Part shown: positions 9,703-18,838 of the stretch, piece by piece
Layout of the letters: every line of letters begins with the position of its first letter
Numbering within the stretch: position 1 is the stretch's first letter
NCBI RefSeq assembly: GCF_028993615.1
Contig: NZ_CP118632.1
Coordinates: forward strand, 2,170,001 to 2,234,000
DNA length: 64,000 nt
DNA from: Herbaspirillum sp. WKF16
Lineage (GTDB): Bacteria; Pseudomonadota; Gammaproteobacteria; Burkholderiales; Burkholderiaceae_D
Direction of reading: 5' to 3'
Program-made: the position numbers and the translations under genes
The notes under the pieces: generated by a model
What the model saw: the letters and a program-made list of their open reading frames with translations, nothing else
Databases searched by the model: none
What the model was told of the DNA's origin: nothing

Positions 9703-11439
9703 ATGCACGAACTCTGGCTCAAATACCGGTTGCGGGTGCTCAACGCCTGCCGCGTTTCCGAAAATCATTCGATGCTGCTGTGGGGCGCGCTGGCCGGATT
9801 CGTCGGTGCGCTGGCCACGATCGCCTTCCGCGAGTGCATCTCCCTGCTGCAGCTGCTGTTGACCGGCCATAGCGGCAGTTTCGTCGAGATCGCCAAGGGC
9901 TTGCCCTGGCACATGCGCGTGCTGCTGCCCGCCTGCGGCGGCGTGGTGGCCGGACTGTTCCTGGTGTGGGCGCGGCGTACGCCGGCCGGCGCCGGCGGCG
10001 ACTACATGGAGGCGGTGGCCATCGGCGACGGCGTCATCCCGGTGCGCAATACGCTGCTGCGCAGCATCTCTTCGCTGGCCAGCATCGCCTCGGGCGGCTC
10101 GATCGGGCGTGAGGGCCCGATGGTGCAGATGGCCGCGCTGTGCGCCTCCCTGGTGGGGAAGTTCTCGCATTTCCCGGCCTCGCGCCTGCGCCTGCTGGTG
10201 GCCTGCGGCGCGGCGGCCGGCATCACCTCGGCCTACAACGCGCCGATCGCCGGCGCCTTCTTCATCACCGAGATCGTGCTGGGTTCGCTGGTGATGGAAA
10301 GCTTCGGTCCGGTGGTGGTGGCCTCGGTGGTGGCCAATATCACCATGCGCGAGCTGCCCGGCTACAAGCCTTCCTATGAGATGCCGTTCTTCCCCGAGAT
10401 CGCCGGCTGGGAAGTGTTGCTGTTCGTCCTGCTGGGCGTACTGGCCGGCGTGCTGGCCTCGCAGTTCCTGCGCGCGCTCGACTTCGGCAAGGCCGCGTTC
10501 GGCAAACTGGCCTTGCCGCTGCCGGTACGGCTGGGCGTGGGCGGCTTGCTGGTGGGACTGATCTCGGTACAGGTGCCGGAGGTGTGGGGCAACGGCTACG
10601 ACCTGGTCAACTCCCTGCTGCATACCGATTGGCTCTGGCAGGCGGTGTTGATGGTGCTGCTGGTGAAGATCCTGGCGACCATGATCACCGTCGGTTCGGG
10701 CGCCGTGGGCGGCATCTTCACGCCGGTGCTGTTCGTCGGCGCGGCAGTGGGCTTCCTGTTCGGCGCGACGGCGCAGGCGCTGCTGCCGTTCCATATGTCG
10801 CAGCCCTTCGCCTACGCCATGGTGGGCATGGGCGCCTTCCTGGCTGCGGCCTCGAACGCGCCGTTGATGGCGATCCTGATGATCTTCGAGATGACGCTGA
10901 GCTACCAGGTGGTGCTGCCGCTGATGCTGTCCTGCGTGGTGGCCTACGTGGTCGCGCGCAGCTTGGATGGGCGCTCGATGTACGACATCACGCTCAAGCG
11001 CCACAAGGATGCCGAGGAGCGCCTGCGCCTGCGCGGCACCCACATGAGCGAACTGATTCGCCCGGCCGAGACGGTGCTGCGCGAGGATGCCGGACTGGAG
11101 GAGGTGAGCGCGCTGTTCCTCAAGTATCCGGTCAAGTATGTCTACGTGGTCGACGAGCGCGAACGCTACCAGGGCGTGGTGGCGCTGCAGGACATCACCT
11201 CCTGGCTGCTCGACAAGAAGGAGCCGGCCGGGCGGACGGCCCGCGATTTCCTGCGCCCGCATTTCCTGCATGAAGTGACGCCCGACATGTCGCTGGGCGA
11301 GGCGCTGCAGCTGTTCCTGAATCACCAGGGCGAGCGCCTGCCGGTGATCGCCAGCGCCGAGGATCCCCGGCTGCTGGGAGTGGTGTTCAAGACTTCGCTG
11401 CTGGACGCGTACTTCCGGCTGGATCGCGCGGGTAATTGA
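9703..11439 (+). CDS. CLC-family chloride channel/antiporter with C-terminal CBS pair
   Basis: 578 residues. CLC signatures: GSIGREGPMVQMAA with the gating glutamate, YNAPIAGAFFITEIV, and VGGIFTPVLFVGAAVG for the anion path; about 10-12 membrane helices. Residues ~440-570 contain two CBS motifs (LRGTHMSELIRPAETVL; DFLRPHFLHEVTPDMSLGEA), which usually bind adenosine nucleotides. The first selectivity motif, usually GSGIP, reads TPAGAGGDYMEA here, as in ClcB-like members. Probable H+/Cl- exchange or voltage-gated conductance at the inner membrane. Confidence 0.88.
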   Translation: MHELWLKYRLRVLNACRVSENHSMLLWGALAGFVGALATIAFRECISLLQLLLTGHSGSFVEIAKGLPWHMRVLLPACGGVVAGLFLVWARRTPAGAGGDYMEAVAIGDGVIPVRNTLLRSISSLASIASGGSIGREGPMVQMAALCASLVGKFSHFPASRLRLLVACGAAAGITSAYNAPIAGAFFITEIVLGSLVMESFGPVVVASVVANITMRELPGYKPSYEMPFFPEIAGWEVLLFVLLGVLAGVLASQFLRALDFGKAAFGKLALPLPVRLGVGGLLVGLISVQVPEVWGNGYDLVNSLLHTDWLWQAVLMVLLVKILATMITVGSGAVGGIFTPVLFVGAAVGFLFGATAQALLPFHMSQPFAYAMVGMGAFLAAASNAPLMAILMIFEMTLSYQVVLPLMLSCVVAYVVARSLDGRSMYDITLKRHKDAEERLRLRGTHMSELIRPAETVLREDAGLEEVSALFLKYPVKYVYVVDERERYQGVVALQDITSWLLDKKEPAGRTARDFLRPHFLHEVTPDMSLGEALQLFLNHQGERLPVIASAEDPRLLGVVFKTSLLDAYFRLDRAGN

Positions 11440-11691
11440 TCCGCGTGCTTTTTTGTTAATCATTGACACGCCGCAATTGCGTGCATCGGCCGGAGCCCGC
11501 CTGTGGAGGCGGGAATCCCGCTCCCGGAAAGGGTTGGTACGCAAATGAAAGCTGCTGTTTCTTTGTAACAAATCCGAGATGGCCGGCCTAAGCGTCTCGT
11601 ATCCTTGCTAGAATGCCAAACGTTTTCTTCAATCGTGCCGCAGCCGAGCGTTGACGGGCGATTTCCAACCTCATACCAAGACGAATTCCAC

Positions 11692-12579
11692 ATGCTGAGT
11701 TATCGCCACGCTTTTCATGCCGGCAATCACGCCGACGTCCTGAAGCACATGGTGGTGATTCAATTGATGCGCTACCTCGGGCAGAAAGACACTGCCTACA
11801 TGGTCATCGACACGCACGCCGGCGCCGGCGTGTATGCGCTCGATGGCGACTACGCCAGCAAGAACGCCGAGTACGAAACCGGCATCGCCCGCCTGTGGGA
11901 CCGCAAGGACCTGCCGGAAGCGGTGCGGGAGTACGTCGACGTGGTCAAGTCGCTCAATCCGAGCGGCAAGATGCGTTACTACCCCGGTTCCCCCTATTGC
12001 GCCGAAAAGGTGATGCGCGAGCAGGATCGCCTGCGCCTGTTCGAGCTGCACCCCAGCGAAGTGAAGGTGCTGGAAGAAAACTTCCGCAAGCTCGAAGCGC
12101 ATGCCGCGGCCCAGGGCCAGCGTCCCAGCGCGCGCGGCAAGCGCGTGCTGACCTACCGCGGCGACGGCTTCGCCGGGCTCAAGGCCTTGCTGCCGCCGCC
12201 GTCGCGCCGCGGGTTGGTGCTGATCGACCCGCCATATGAAGACAAGCGCGACTACGCGCGCACGGCCGAAGTGCTGCGCGACGCCTTGACGCGCTTCCCG
12301 ACCGGCATGTACGCCGTCTGGTATCCGGTCCTGCAGCGCAACGAGTCGATCCAGCTGCCCGAGAAGCTCAAGCGCCTGGGCGCCAAGAGCTGGCTCAACG
12401 TCACGCTGGCGATCCACGGCCCGGCGCCGGACGGCTTCGGCCTGCACAACAGCGGCATGTTCATCCTCAATCCCCCCTGGACGCTGGAGCCGATGTTGCG
12501 CGAACTGATGCCTTATCTGGTGGACGTGCTGGGCGTGGACGATAGCGCCGGCTTCGTCCTTGAGTCAGGGGAGGTGTGA
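11692..12579 (+). CDS. rlmJ: 23S rRNA (adenine-2030-N6)-methyltransferase RlmJ
   Basis: 295 residues. The family N-terminus MLSYRHAFHAGNHADVLKH is diagnostic. Motif I lies in MVIDTHAGAGVY, and the N6-adenine catalytic motif is LIDPPYE (DPPY). It methylates A2030 of 23S rRNA, using SAM, before ribosome assembly. The open frame extends 29 codons upstream, but the ATG at 11692 matches the family start. Confidence 0.95.
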   Translation: MLSYRHAFHAGNHADVLKHMVVIQLMRYLGQKDTAYMVIDTHAGAGVYALDGDYASKNAEYETGIARLWDRKDLPEAVREYVDVVKSLNPSGKMRYYPGSPYCAEKVMREQDRLRLFELHPSEVKVLEENFRKLEAHAAAQGQRPSARGKRVLTYRGDGFAGLKALLPPPSRRGLVLIDPPYEDKRDYARTAEVLRDALTRFPTGMYAVWYPVLQRNESIQLPEKLKRLGAKSWLNVTLAIHGPAPDGFGLHNSGMFILNPPWTLEPMLRELMPYLVDVLGVDDSAGFVLESGEV

Positions 12580-12729
12580 TGACTGCGCGTCCTTTGTGCG
12601 TGATTTTTTGTGATTTTATGGTCTCAGTGCCGCCGGCAGGGTGGGAAGCGATGCCGAATCGGCATACAATGCCGGAATTGCCGAAAACAGAGAAGCATTG
12701 CAACGCTTGGGGTAATTAAAATAACAACC

Positions 12730-14073
12730 ATGCCTGATCAGTCATCCGACAATTCCACCCCTGCGCAGCACGCCCTGGATTTTTTCCTGGCACGCCAGCC
12801 GATCCTGAACCGCGAGCAGGATCTGATCGGCTATGAGCTGCTGTTCCGCAGCGCCGCGTTCGGCCCGGCCAACGTCAAGGATGGCGTGACCGCGACCGCG
12901 GCGGTGATCGCGCATGCCTCGGAACTGGGTTTGTCCAACGTCATCGGCAACCTGCAGGGTTTCATCAACGTCGACGCCGCGGTGCTGCTGAGCGACTTCA
13001 TCTATTTCCTGCCGACCGACAAGGTGGTGCTGGAAATCCTGGAGACCGTCAGGGTCACGCCGGAACTGGTGGTGCGCGTGCGCGAGCTGGTCAAGGCCGG
13101 CTATGTGTTCGCGCTGGACGACGTGGTGGCCGAGTCGGCCGAGATCGAAGAACTGCTGCCGATGATCAAGATCATCAAGATCGACGTGATGGAAGTCGAT
13201 CCCAGCAAGCTGCTCAAGCTGTCGGTGCATTTCAAGCGCGCCCAGAAGGAGCTGCTGGCCGAGAAGGTCGAGACCCTGCAGCAGTTCAACGATTGCGTGA
13301 CCTTCGGTTTCGACTATTTCCAGGGCTATTACTTCGCCAAGCCGATGATCCTCCAGGGTAAGAAGCTGGAGGCCTCGAAGATGGTGATCATGCACCTGCT
13401 CACGCTCCTGGTGCGCAACGTCGACAACGGCGAGATCGTGCGCTACATCAAGCGCGACGTGGCGCTCAGCCTGACGCTGCTGCGCCTGGTCAACACCCCG
13501 GTCTACGGCTTCCAGAAGTTCATCGACTCGCTGGGCCAGGCCCTGATCGTGCTGGGCCGCCGTCAGTTGAAGCGCTGGCTGCAGATCCTGCTGTACGCCA
13601 ACACCGAGAAGGACAAGTCCGCGCTGTCGCCGCTGATGATCCTGGCCGCCACGCGCGGCAAGATGCTGGAGCTGATCACGGCCAAGCTGCGCCCGGGCCG
13701 GCGCAAGATGTCGGAAATGGCCTTCACGGTGGGCATCATGTCGCTGGTGGATGCGCTGTTCGGCATGAGCATGGAGAGCGTGCTGCGCCAGATTACCGTC
13801 AGCACCGAGATCCGCGAGGCGCTGCTGCGCCGCACCGGTTTCTACGGCATGGCCCTGAAGCTGGTGGAGTGCACCGAGCAGCGCGAACAGGACCAGGAAG
13901 AAATGCAGCGCCTGCTGAGCGAGCTGCAGCTGTCGGCCGACGATTTCTTCGAGGCCGAGAAGTATGCCTTCGAATGGGGCAACAGCATTTCCACCAACAA
14001 CGTCGCCCAGCCGACCGGCATGTCGATGGCGCCGCCGCCCAGCGGCTACGACGATGACGACGATGACGATTGA
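12730..14073 (+). CDS. Degenerate-EAL plus HDOD signalling protein
   Basis: 447 residues. Residues ~15-210 are an EAL-like domain that lost key residues: the EAL triplet is replaced by YELLFR and the DDFG loop by LDDVVAE, so c-di-GMP hydrolysis is unlikely. An HDOD domain follows (LTLLRLVNTPVYGF, LIVLGRRQLKRWLQILLYA). The YuxH/CdgJ-like architecture usually serves protein-protein regulation of motility or chemotaxis. The C-terminus is a run of seven Asp. The start is the ATG at 12730 (MPDQSSDN). A paralogue lies at 27153-28352. Confidence 0.85.
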   Translation: MPDQSSDNSTPAQHALDFFLARQPILNREQDLIGYELLFRSAAFGPANVKDGVTATAAVIAHASELGLSNVIGNLQGFINVDAAVLLSDFIYFLPTDKVVLEILETVRVTPELVVRVRELVKAGYVFALDDVVAESAEIEELLPMIKIIKIDVMEVDPSKLLKLSVHFKRAQKELLAEKVETLQQFNDCVTFGFDYFQGYYFAKPMILQGKKLEASKMVIMHLLTLLVRNVDNGEIVRYIKRDVALSLTLLRLVNTPVYGFQKFIDSLGQALIVLGRRQLKRWLQILLYANTEKDKSALSPLMILAATRGKMLELITAKLRPGRRKMSEMAFTVGIMSLVDALFGMSMESVLRQITVSTEIREALLRRTGFYGMALKLVECTEQREQDQEEMQRLLSELQLSADDFFEAEKYAFEWGNSISTNNVAQPTGMSMAPPPSGYDDDDDDD

Positions 14074-14092
14074 TGCATCGCGCCCACAATAG

Positions 14093-14120
14093 AAAGGCTG
14101 CCTTGATGGCAGCCTTTTTT
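14093..14120 (+). terminator. Terminator after the EAL/HDOD gene
   Basis: Perfect 10-bp stem AAAGGCTGCC / GGCAGCCTTT with loop TTGAT, extended by more T (six in total). The A run on the other side allows it to act also on the converging minus-strand gene ending at 14134. Confidence 0.9.
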
Positions 14121-14133
14121 GTTGCCGGGCGCT

Positions 14134-14736
14134 TCAGCGCGAGCGGTATTTCCTCATGCGCGCGGCCAGCCGCCGCAGCAGGCGCGCCAGGCGTCCGCCC
14201 TCGGAGCGCGGCGCGGCCGTGAAGGCGCCGCGCACCGCCGCCATCAGCGATTGCACGCGCTGCCAGCCGGCGCTGGCGTGCAGTTGCGCGATCATCCTGT
14301 CCTTGAAGGCCAGCAATTTGTCATGCGCGCGACGGAACCACGCCAGCGACAGCAGGCTGCGTCGCGTGAGCGCATAGATGCGCGCCACCAGCGCCGTGCC
14401 CAGCAGCTTGGCGGCGACGATGATGGCTAGCCCCAGCGTGGGATGCCCATGCGTGATCGAGAGCAGCGCCAGGACCTTCACCGGCAGCAGCAACAAGGTC
14501 GGCGCCAGGAAGATCGACAGCGCGGCGTAGGGCGAAAGCCGTTCCACCCGGCGCTGCAGCCTTTGCAGGAAGGGCCAGTCGGGGATGCGCGCCAGCAGCG
14601 CCTGGGTCGCGTCCCACAGCCACTCCTCCAGCATCAGCAGCAGCGCCGCCGTGTAGATCAGCGGCGCCAGCAGCCGGCGGCGCCACCTTGCCTGGCGTTG
14701 CTGCGGCGGTTGCTGCTGCGGGGAGGGTTGCGACAT
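14134..14736 (-). CDS. Conserved hypothetical inner-membrane protein
   Basis: 200 residues, not recognised as a named family. A proline/glutamine-rich basic N-terminus precedes a first hydrophobic helix (LLAPLIYTAALLLMLEEWLW); two further helices span about residues 70-115 (ALSIFLAPTLLLLPVKVLAL, then LAIIVAAKLLGTALV). The C-terminal half is basic and helical. It sits 10 bp downstream of the methylglyoxal-synthase-like gene on the same strand, so both are probably one transcript. Confidence 0.7.
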   Translation of the reverse strand: MSQPSPQQQPPQQRQARWRRRLLAPLIYTAALLLMLEEWLWDATQALLARIPDWPFLQRLQRRVERLSPYAALSIFLAPTLLLLPVKVLALLSITHGHPTLGLAIIVAAKLLGTALVARIYALTRRSLLSLAWFRRAHDKLLAFKDRMIAQLHASAGWQRVQSLMAAVRGAFTAAPRSEGGRLARLLRRLAARMRKYRSR

Positions 14737-14746
14737 GAGGGGAGAT

Positions 14747-15640
14747 TCAGACCTGGCGCGCCTTGATTTGCGACAGCCAGCGGTCGCCCCACTTGATGTC
14801 GCTCATGCAGGAGGCGTAGTCGGTCACGGTGCGCGCGGCGCGTTCCAGCAGCTGGATGTCGGCCTCGTGCTGGCGCGCCACGTGCGGGTCTTCGAGGAAC
14901 AGCACGCGGCGGCACTGGCGCTCCAGGATCAGCTCGGCGATCTGGGCGTCGCCGCCGAGAGGGCCGGAGAGGAAGGGCTTGACCCAGTTGCGGCCGGCTT
15001 CGCCCTTGATCTTCACGGCCAGCTGGTTGAGCAGGCCGCCGGTGGTGCCGGTGGCGCAGCGGAAGGCGAACTTGTCGAGCACGTCGAAGTGCTTCTCGGC
15101 CAGCTCCAGCATGCGCGGCTTCATCGCATCGTGGGCGATCAGGGCGATGCCTTCCTGCTCCAGCTTGAAGCGATCGTCGAATACCGGGTCGGGCGCCGCG
15201 CCGTTGGCGATCGACTCCAGCTCGAACCACTCCTGGGCCCCGGCCAGCGTCGACAGGAAGGGCTTGCCGTGGATCACGCACTGGCGCTTCAACGCCACCG
15301 CCTCGGGGAAGGCGGAGGAGGGATCGACCGGGTCGATCAGGTAGATCACGGCGTCCAGCGTGCGCTCGGGATCGGCGTCCACGGTGCGCGAGACCAGCTT
15401 CATGAGCCCGCCCTGGCGGCCATAGGGGAAGCGCACCAGGTGCGGATAGTCCGGCAGCAGGTCCATCTGGCCGATGGCGTCGAGCGTGCGGCCGACCACG
15501 ATCAGTTCCGGCTGCAGCGTTTCGATGCGCCGGCGCGAACCGGTCAGCAGCTGGACCAGGGCCGAGTCGGGAGCGTCCTGGTGGGCGCGGTTGGCGATCA
15601 GGCCGATACGGTAGCGGGGGGAGATGGAGGACGAAGACAT
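14747..15640 (-). CDS. Methylglyoxal-synthase-like protein with two tandem MGS domains
   Basis: 297 residues, twice the ~150 of E. coli MgsA. The C-terminal half (from IALIAHDAMKPRMLEL) carries the MgsA landmarks: the phosphate-binding GTTG, FLSGPLGGDAQIAEL with the catalytic Asp, and a DP motif. The N-terminal half (IGLIANRAHQDA, VVGRTLDAI, FPYGRQGGLMK, YLIDPVDPSSAFPEA) aligns with the same elements but lacks the catalytic GGD. MgsA converts dihydroxyacetone phosphate to methylglyoxal; activity here is inferred only. The ATG at 15640 was chosen (MSSSSISPRYRIGLIAN) because upstream sequence is the greB promoter region. Confidence 0.75.
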   Translation of the reverse strand: MSSSSISPRYRIGLIANRAHQDAPDSALVQLLTGSRRRIETLQPELIVVGRTLDAIGQMDLLPDYPHLVRFPYGRQGGLMKLVSRTVDADPERTLDAVIYLIDPVDPSSAFPEAVALKRQCVIHGKPFLSTLAGAQEWFELESIANGAAPDPVFDDRFKLEQEGIALIAHDAMKPRMLELAEKHFDVLDKFAFRCATGTTGGLLNQLAVKIKGEAGRNWVKPFLSGPLGGDAQIAELILERQCRRVLFLEDPHVARQHEADIQLLERAARTVTDYASCMSDIKWGDRWLSQIKARQV

Positions 15641-15870
15641 GGAGGCTCGTTGGTGAGTGCGCAATGTGAACGGGAGTGCGATGCCCCGATTATCGCCGAG
15701 TGCGCGGGAAAGGGCGAGCGTCATCGGCAAGCCCGCATCCAGCACAGTCACGCCCATGCCGACGGCCCCAACTGTACCTTCGCGGGGGCGCGCATGCGGC
15801 TACAATGTGGATTGACAGCATGGCACCATTGCGCCGCCGCGGCGGCCAGCAACCCCGGACAGAACACAGC

Positions 15871-16425
15871 ATGAACAAGGCCTTTGTAAAAGAATCCGAT
15901 GGCGGCGACGACGATGACGACATCGCCTTGCCGGCCATCCCCGCCGGCGCCAAGAACTACATGACGCCGCAGGGGCACCAGCGCATCAAGAACGAATTGC
16001 TGCAACTGATCGACGAGGAGCGTCCCGAGGTGGTGAAGATCGTCTCCTGGGCCGCCTCCAACGGCGACCGTTCCGAGAACGGCGACTACCTCTACGGCAA
16101 GAAGCGCCTGCGCGAGATCGACCGCCGCATCCGCTTCCTGACCAAGCGGCTCGATATCGCCGAGGTGGTCGACCCGAGCGTGCACCACGGCAGCGACCAG
16201 ATTTTCTTCGGCGCCACCATCACCTATGAGAACCAGCGCGGGGAAGCGCATACGGTGACCATCGTCGGCATCGACGAGCTCGACCCGCTCAGGGGCAAGA
16301 TCAGCTGGATCTCGCCGGTGGCGCGCGCGCTCACCAAGGCGCGCGAGGGCGACGAGGTGGTATTGCAGACGCCCTCCGGCGTGGAGCAGCTGACCATCCT
16401 GGAAGTGAGCTATCCGGCGCCGTGA
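15871..16425 (+). CDS. greB: Transcript cleavage factor GreB
   Basis: 184 residues. An acidic leader (SDGGDDDDDIALP) precedes the Gre coiled coil (RIKNELLQLIDEERPEVVKI, ASNGDRSENGDYLYGKKR), whose acidic tip DRSENGDY is the catalytic motif. The C-terminal FKBP-like domain ends VEQLTILEVSYP. It rescues backtracked RNA polymerase by stimulating cleavage of the nascent RNA. The extra Asp-rich N-terminus lengthens it beyond E. coli GreB. Start at the ATG at 15871. Confidence 0.95.
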   Translation: MNKAFVKESDGGDDDDDIALPAIPAGAKNYMTPQGHQRIKNELLQLIDEERPEVVKIVSWAASNGDRSENGDYLYGKKRLREIDRRIRFLTKRLDIAEVVDPSVHHGSDQIFFGATITYENQRGEAHTVTIVGIDELDPLRGKISWISPVARALTKAREGDEVVLQTPSGVEQLTILEVSYPAP

Positions 16426-16562
16426 GCGCCGACCCGATCCGGCGCCGACGCCGATCACGCCAATATCGTCCATGACGCCCGCCGCGCCGGGCCCGGCATG
16501 CATTTCGCATGCGGGCAGGCTGCCGCCGGACGCACAGAATTCACATCATCCACGGGGAAAAC

Positions 16563-17903
16563 ATGTCCATCGTCTTTGCCAGCCTGAATCACCCGCAGCG
16601 CGTCGTCCTGGCGGCGGAGGTGCATTCGCGGCCCTTCCTGCAGCTCACCCGCTCGGAGACGCTCACGCATCTCGCCGTCTACGTGCGCGAGGACGGCAAC
16701 GGCAGCCAGCACGCGCGCGCCCAGCATGGCTTGCTGGAGGCCTTGTGCGCGCACTTCGGCGTGGTCGCGCCGGGGCCGGAAGCCAAGCACTTCTACCACG
16801 ACTTCGGACGCTTCCGCCTGAAGTGGGAATGCCACACCGAGTTCGCCACCTACACCTTCGCCCAGGCCCACGAGGAAGCGCTTTCCACGCTGGACGCCTT
16901 CGCCCGGGCGCCGCTGTCGCACATCCCGCAGCAATGGCTGCTGTCGCTCCAGGGCAAGCTGATGGTGGCGGCGCACGTGGTGGTCGAGCCCGGCGCCGAC
17001 GACACCGCCGGTACCGCGCGCCAGATGCAGCGCATCTTCGAAGGCAAGCTGATGAGCTCCAGCAAGGTGCTGCAGGGCGGGGAAATCTGGACCGATTTCC
17101 AGATCCAGTCGGACGGCTTCTCGCGCTTCGTGGTGCGCGACATCGACCTGCGCGAGCTGCAGGGCGGCCGCCTGGCGCAGCGCATCCTGGAGATCGAGAC
17201 CTATCGCATGATGGCGCTGCTGGGCCTGCCCCACGCGCAGCAGTCCGGCCCCTTCCTGAACCGGATCGAAGGCGACCTGGCGGCCCTGACGGCGGCCATG
17301 GTGCAGTCCGAGCAATCCACCGGCGGCACGCCGGAGCAGCAGGCCGAGGACGAGCGCGTCTTGCACAGGATTACCGGGCTGGCGGCGCGCATCGAAAAGC
17401 TGTCGCTGGAAAACAGCTACCGCTTCTCGGCCTCGCAGGCGTATTTCCGGCTGGTGCAGGCGCGCATCGAAGAGTTGCGCGAGCAGCGCATCGAAGGCGT
17501 GCCGACCATTGGCGAATTCATGGAGCGCCGCCTGATGCCGGCCATCGACACCTGCCAGGCCATCGCGCGCCGGCAAGAGGCGCTGGCCGAACGCATCGCC
17601 CACACCAACGACCTGCTGCGCACCCGCATCGGCATCGTGCAGGAACAGCAGAACCGCCAGATCCTGGAATCGATGAACGCCCGCGCGGCCCAGCAGCTCA
17701 AGCTGCAGCAGGCGGTCGAGGGGCTCTCGGTGGCGGCGATCTCCTACTACGTGATCGGCCTGATCGGCTATGCCGGCAAAGCCGCCAAGGCGGCCGGCGT
17801 GCCGCTTAATCCGGACCTGGCCACCGGCCTGGTGGTGCCGCTGGTGGCGGCCTGCGTGTGGCTGGGACTGCGTCGCATGCACAAGGGGCTGGGGCCGCAT
17901 TGA
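16563..17903 (+). CDS. DUF3422 family membrane protein
   Basis: 446 residues, typical of DUF3422. The conserved start NHPQRVVLAAEVHSRPF and the later HDFGRFRLKWECHTEF are family signatures. The middle is helical (about residues 240-390, coiled coil). The C-terminus has two membrane helices (VAAISYYVIGLIGYAG; LVVPLVAACVWLGLRRMH). The function of the family is unknown; the layout resembles CorA-like proteins with a soluble domain and a C-terminal hairpin. The ATG at 16563 follows a GGGGAAAAC ribosome-binding stretch. Confidence 0.85.
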   Translation: MSIVFASLNHPQRVVLAAEVHSRPFLQLTRSETLTHLAVYVREDGNGSQHARAQHGLLEALCAHFGVVAPGPEAKHFYHDFGRFRLKWECHTEFATYTFAQAHEEALSTLDAFARAPLSHIPQQWLLSLQGKLMVAAHVVVEPGADDTAGTARQMQRIFEGKLMSSSKVLQGGEIWTDFQIQSDGFSRFVVRDIDLRELQGGRLAQRILEIETYRMMALLGLPHAQQSGPFLNRIEGDLAALTAAMVQSEQSTGGTPEQQAEDERVLHRITGLAARIEKLSLENSYRFSASQAYFRLVQARIEELREQRIEGVPTIGEFMERRLMPAIDTCQAIARRQEALAERIAHTNDLLRTRIGIVQEQQNRQILESMNARAAQQLKLQQAVEGLSVAAISYYVIGLIGYAGKAAKAAGVPLNPDLATGLVVPLVAACVWLGLRRMHKGLGPH

Positions 17904-17980
17904 ACGCGGCGCGCCCATGAGAAAACGGGGCGAGCCTCTGGTAGCGGCCGCCCCGTCTGCTTGCGCGGGAACGGAGGGGA

Positions 17981-18589
17981 TCAGATGGTGGCGCTGATCT
18001 TTTGCTGGGCGCTGGCCAGGGCCGCCTTGACGGCCTCATCGCCCATCGACACGCCTTCGGCGACCACCAGTTCGACGTCGGTGATGCCGATGAAGCCCAG
18101 CGCGCCCTTGATGTACTTGCCCTGGAAATCCAGCGCTTCCATCGGGCCTTCGGAATACTTGCCGCCGCGCGACAGGATGATGATGGCCTTCTTGCCGGTG
18201 GCCAGGCCCACCGGGCCGGTCTCGGTGTAGCGGAAGGTGCGGCCGGCACGGAACACGTGGTCGATCCAGGTCTTGAGCGTGGACGGCGGGGCGAAGTTGT
18301 ACATCGGCACGCCGATCACCAGGGTGTCGGCCGCCAGCAGCTCGTCGACCAGGGCGTCGGATTGCTTGATCAGCTGGGCCTGTTCCGCAGTGCGGTTCTC
18401 GGCCGGGGTGAAGTAGGCGCCCAGCAGGGCTTCGGTCAGGTGCGGCAGCGAGTCGCTGGCCAGGTCGCGGTGGACGATCTTGCCGCCCGGGTTCTTGGCC
18501 GACCATTGTTCGGCGAAGGAGGCGGTCAGCTGGCGCGAGATGGAGCCGCTGGTGCGGGCGCTGGAGTCGATGTGCAGCAGGGTGCTCAT
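17981..18589 (-). CDS. azoR: FMN-dependent NADH:quinone reductase / azoreductase
   Basis: 202 residues with the flavodoxin-like AzoR fold. HIDSSARTSGSISRQLT binds FMN phosphate; VPMYNFAPPSTLKTWIDHVF and SRGGKYSEGP are further FMN-binding signatures. It reduces quinones (and azo dyes) by two electrons using NADH. The ATG at 18589 was preferred over that at 18595 because AAGGA lies 6 nt before it. Divergent from a LysR regulator, which probably controls it. Confidence 0.93.
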   Translation of the reverse strand: MSTLLHIDSSARTSGSISRQLTASFAEQWSAKNPGGKIVHRDLASDSLPHLTEALLGAYFTPAENRTAEQAQLIKQSDALVDELLAADTLVIGVPMYNFAPPSTLKTWIDHVFRAGRTFRYTETGPVGLATGKKAIIILSRGGKYSEGPMEALDFQGKYIKGALGFIGITDVELVVAEGVSMGDEAVKAALASAQQKISATI

Positions 18590-18740
18590 GGTCATTCCTT
18601 TTCGGTTGCATCGCCATTGCTTGCTTGTCGGCAATGGCGTCGGTGGTGGGTGTGGCCGCCGGGAAGGCCCGCGACCTGTCGTCAAATGCAGCGCCGAAAG
18701 CGGCGGAAGCGAAATGGATGTATCTTTGCTTCCTGATATG

Positions 18741-18762
18741 CCTTTCTTGCGGCGTTGAAAGG
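18741..18762. promoter_or_regulatory. Inverted repeat in the azoR-lysR intergenic region
   Basis: CCTTTC, 10 bp, GAAAGG is a perfect inverted repeat lying between the divergent starts of azoR (18589) and the LysR gene (18839). Its placement suits a LysR-type operator, but the motif is short. Confidence 0.35.
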
Positions 18763-18838
18763 AAGATACGCAGTTTTCATTTCCGCCGGTAGATGAGAGA
18801 ATCGCATTTCACTGATCCATTTTTGGCGGTAATTTCTC

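Noticed and set aside
11496..11513. CCCGCC / GGCGGG hairpin after the CLC gene as a terminator
   Set aside because: Only 6 bp of stem and no T tract; cannot be supported.
8344..11571. A 1075-codon open frame on the minus strand containing modA
   Set aside because: Only the part below 9114 is ModA with a signal peptide. The upstream part is low-complexity His/Gln/Arg-rich and opposite to clear modE and clcA genes, so it is a GC-driven shadow.
15801..15806. TACAAT as a -10 for greB
   Set aside because: No acceptable -35 at 16-18 bp; similar hexamers upstream of rph (24213) and modE (9312) have the same problem.
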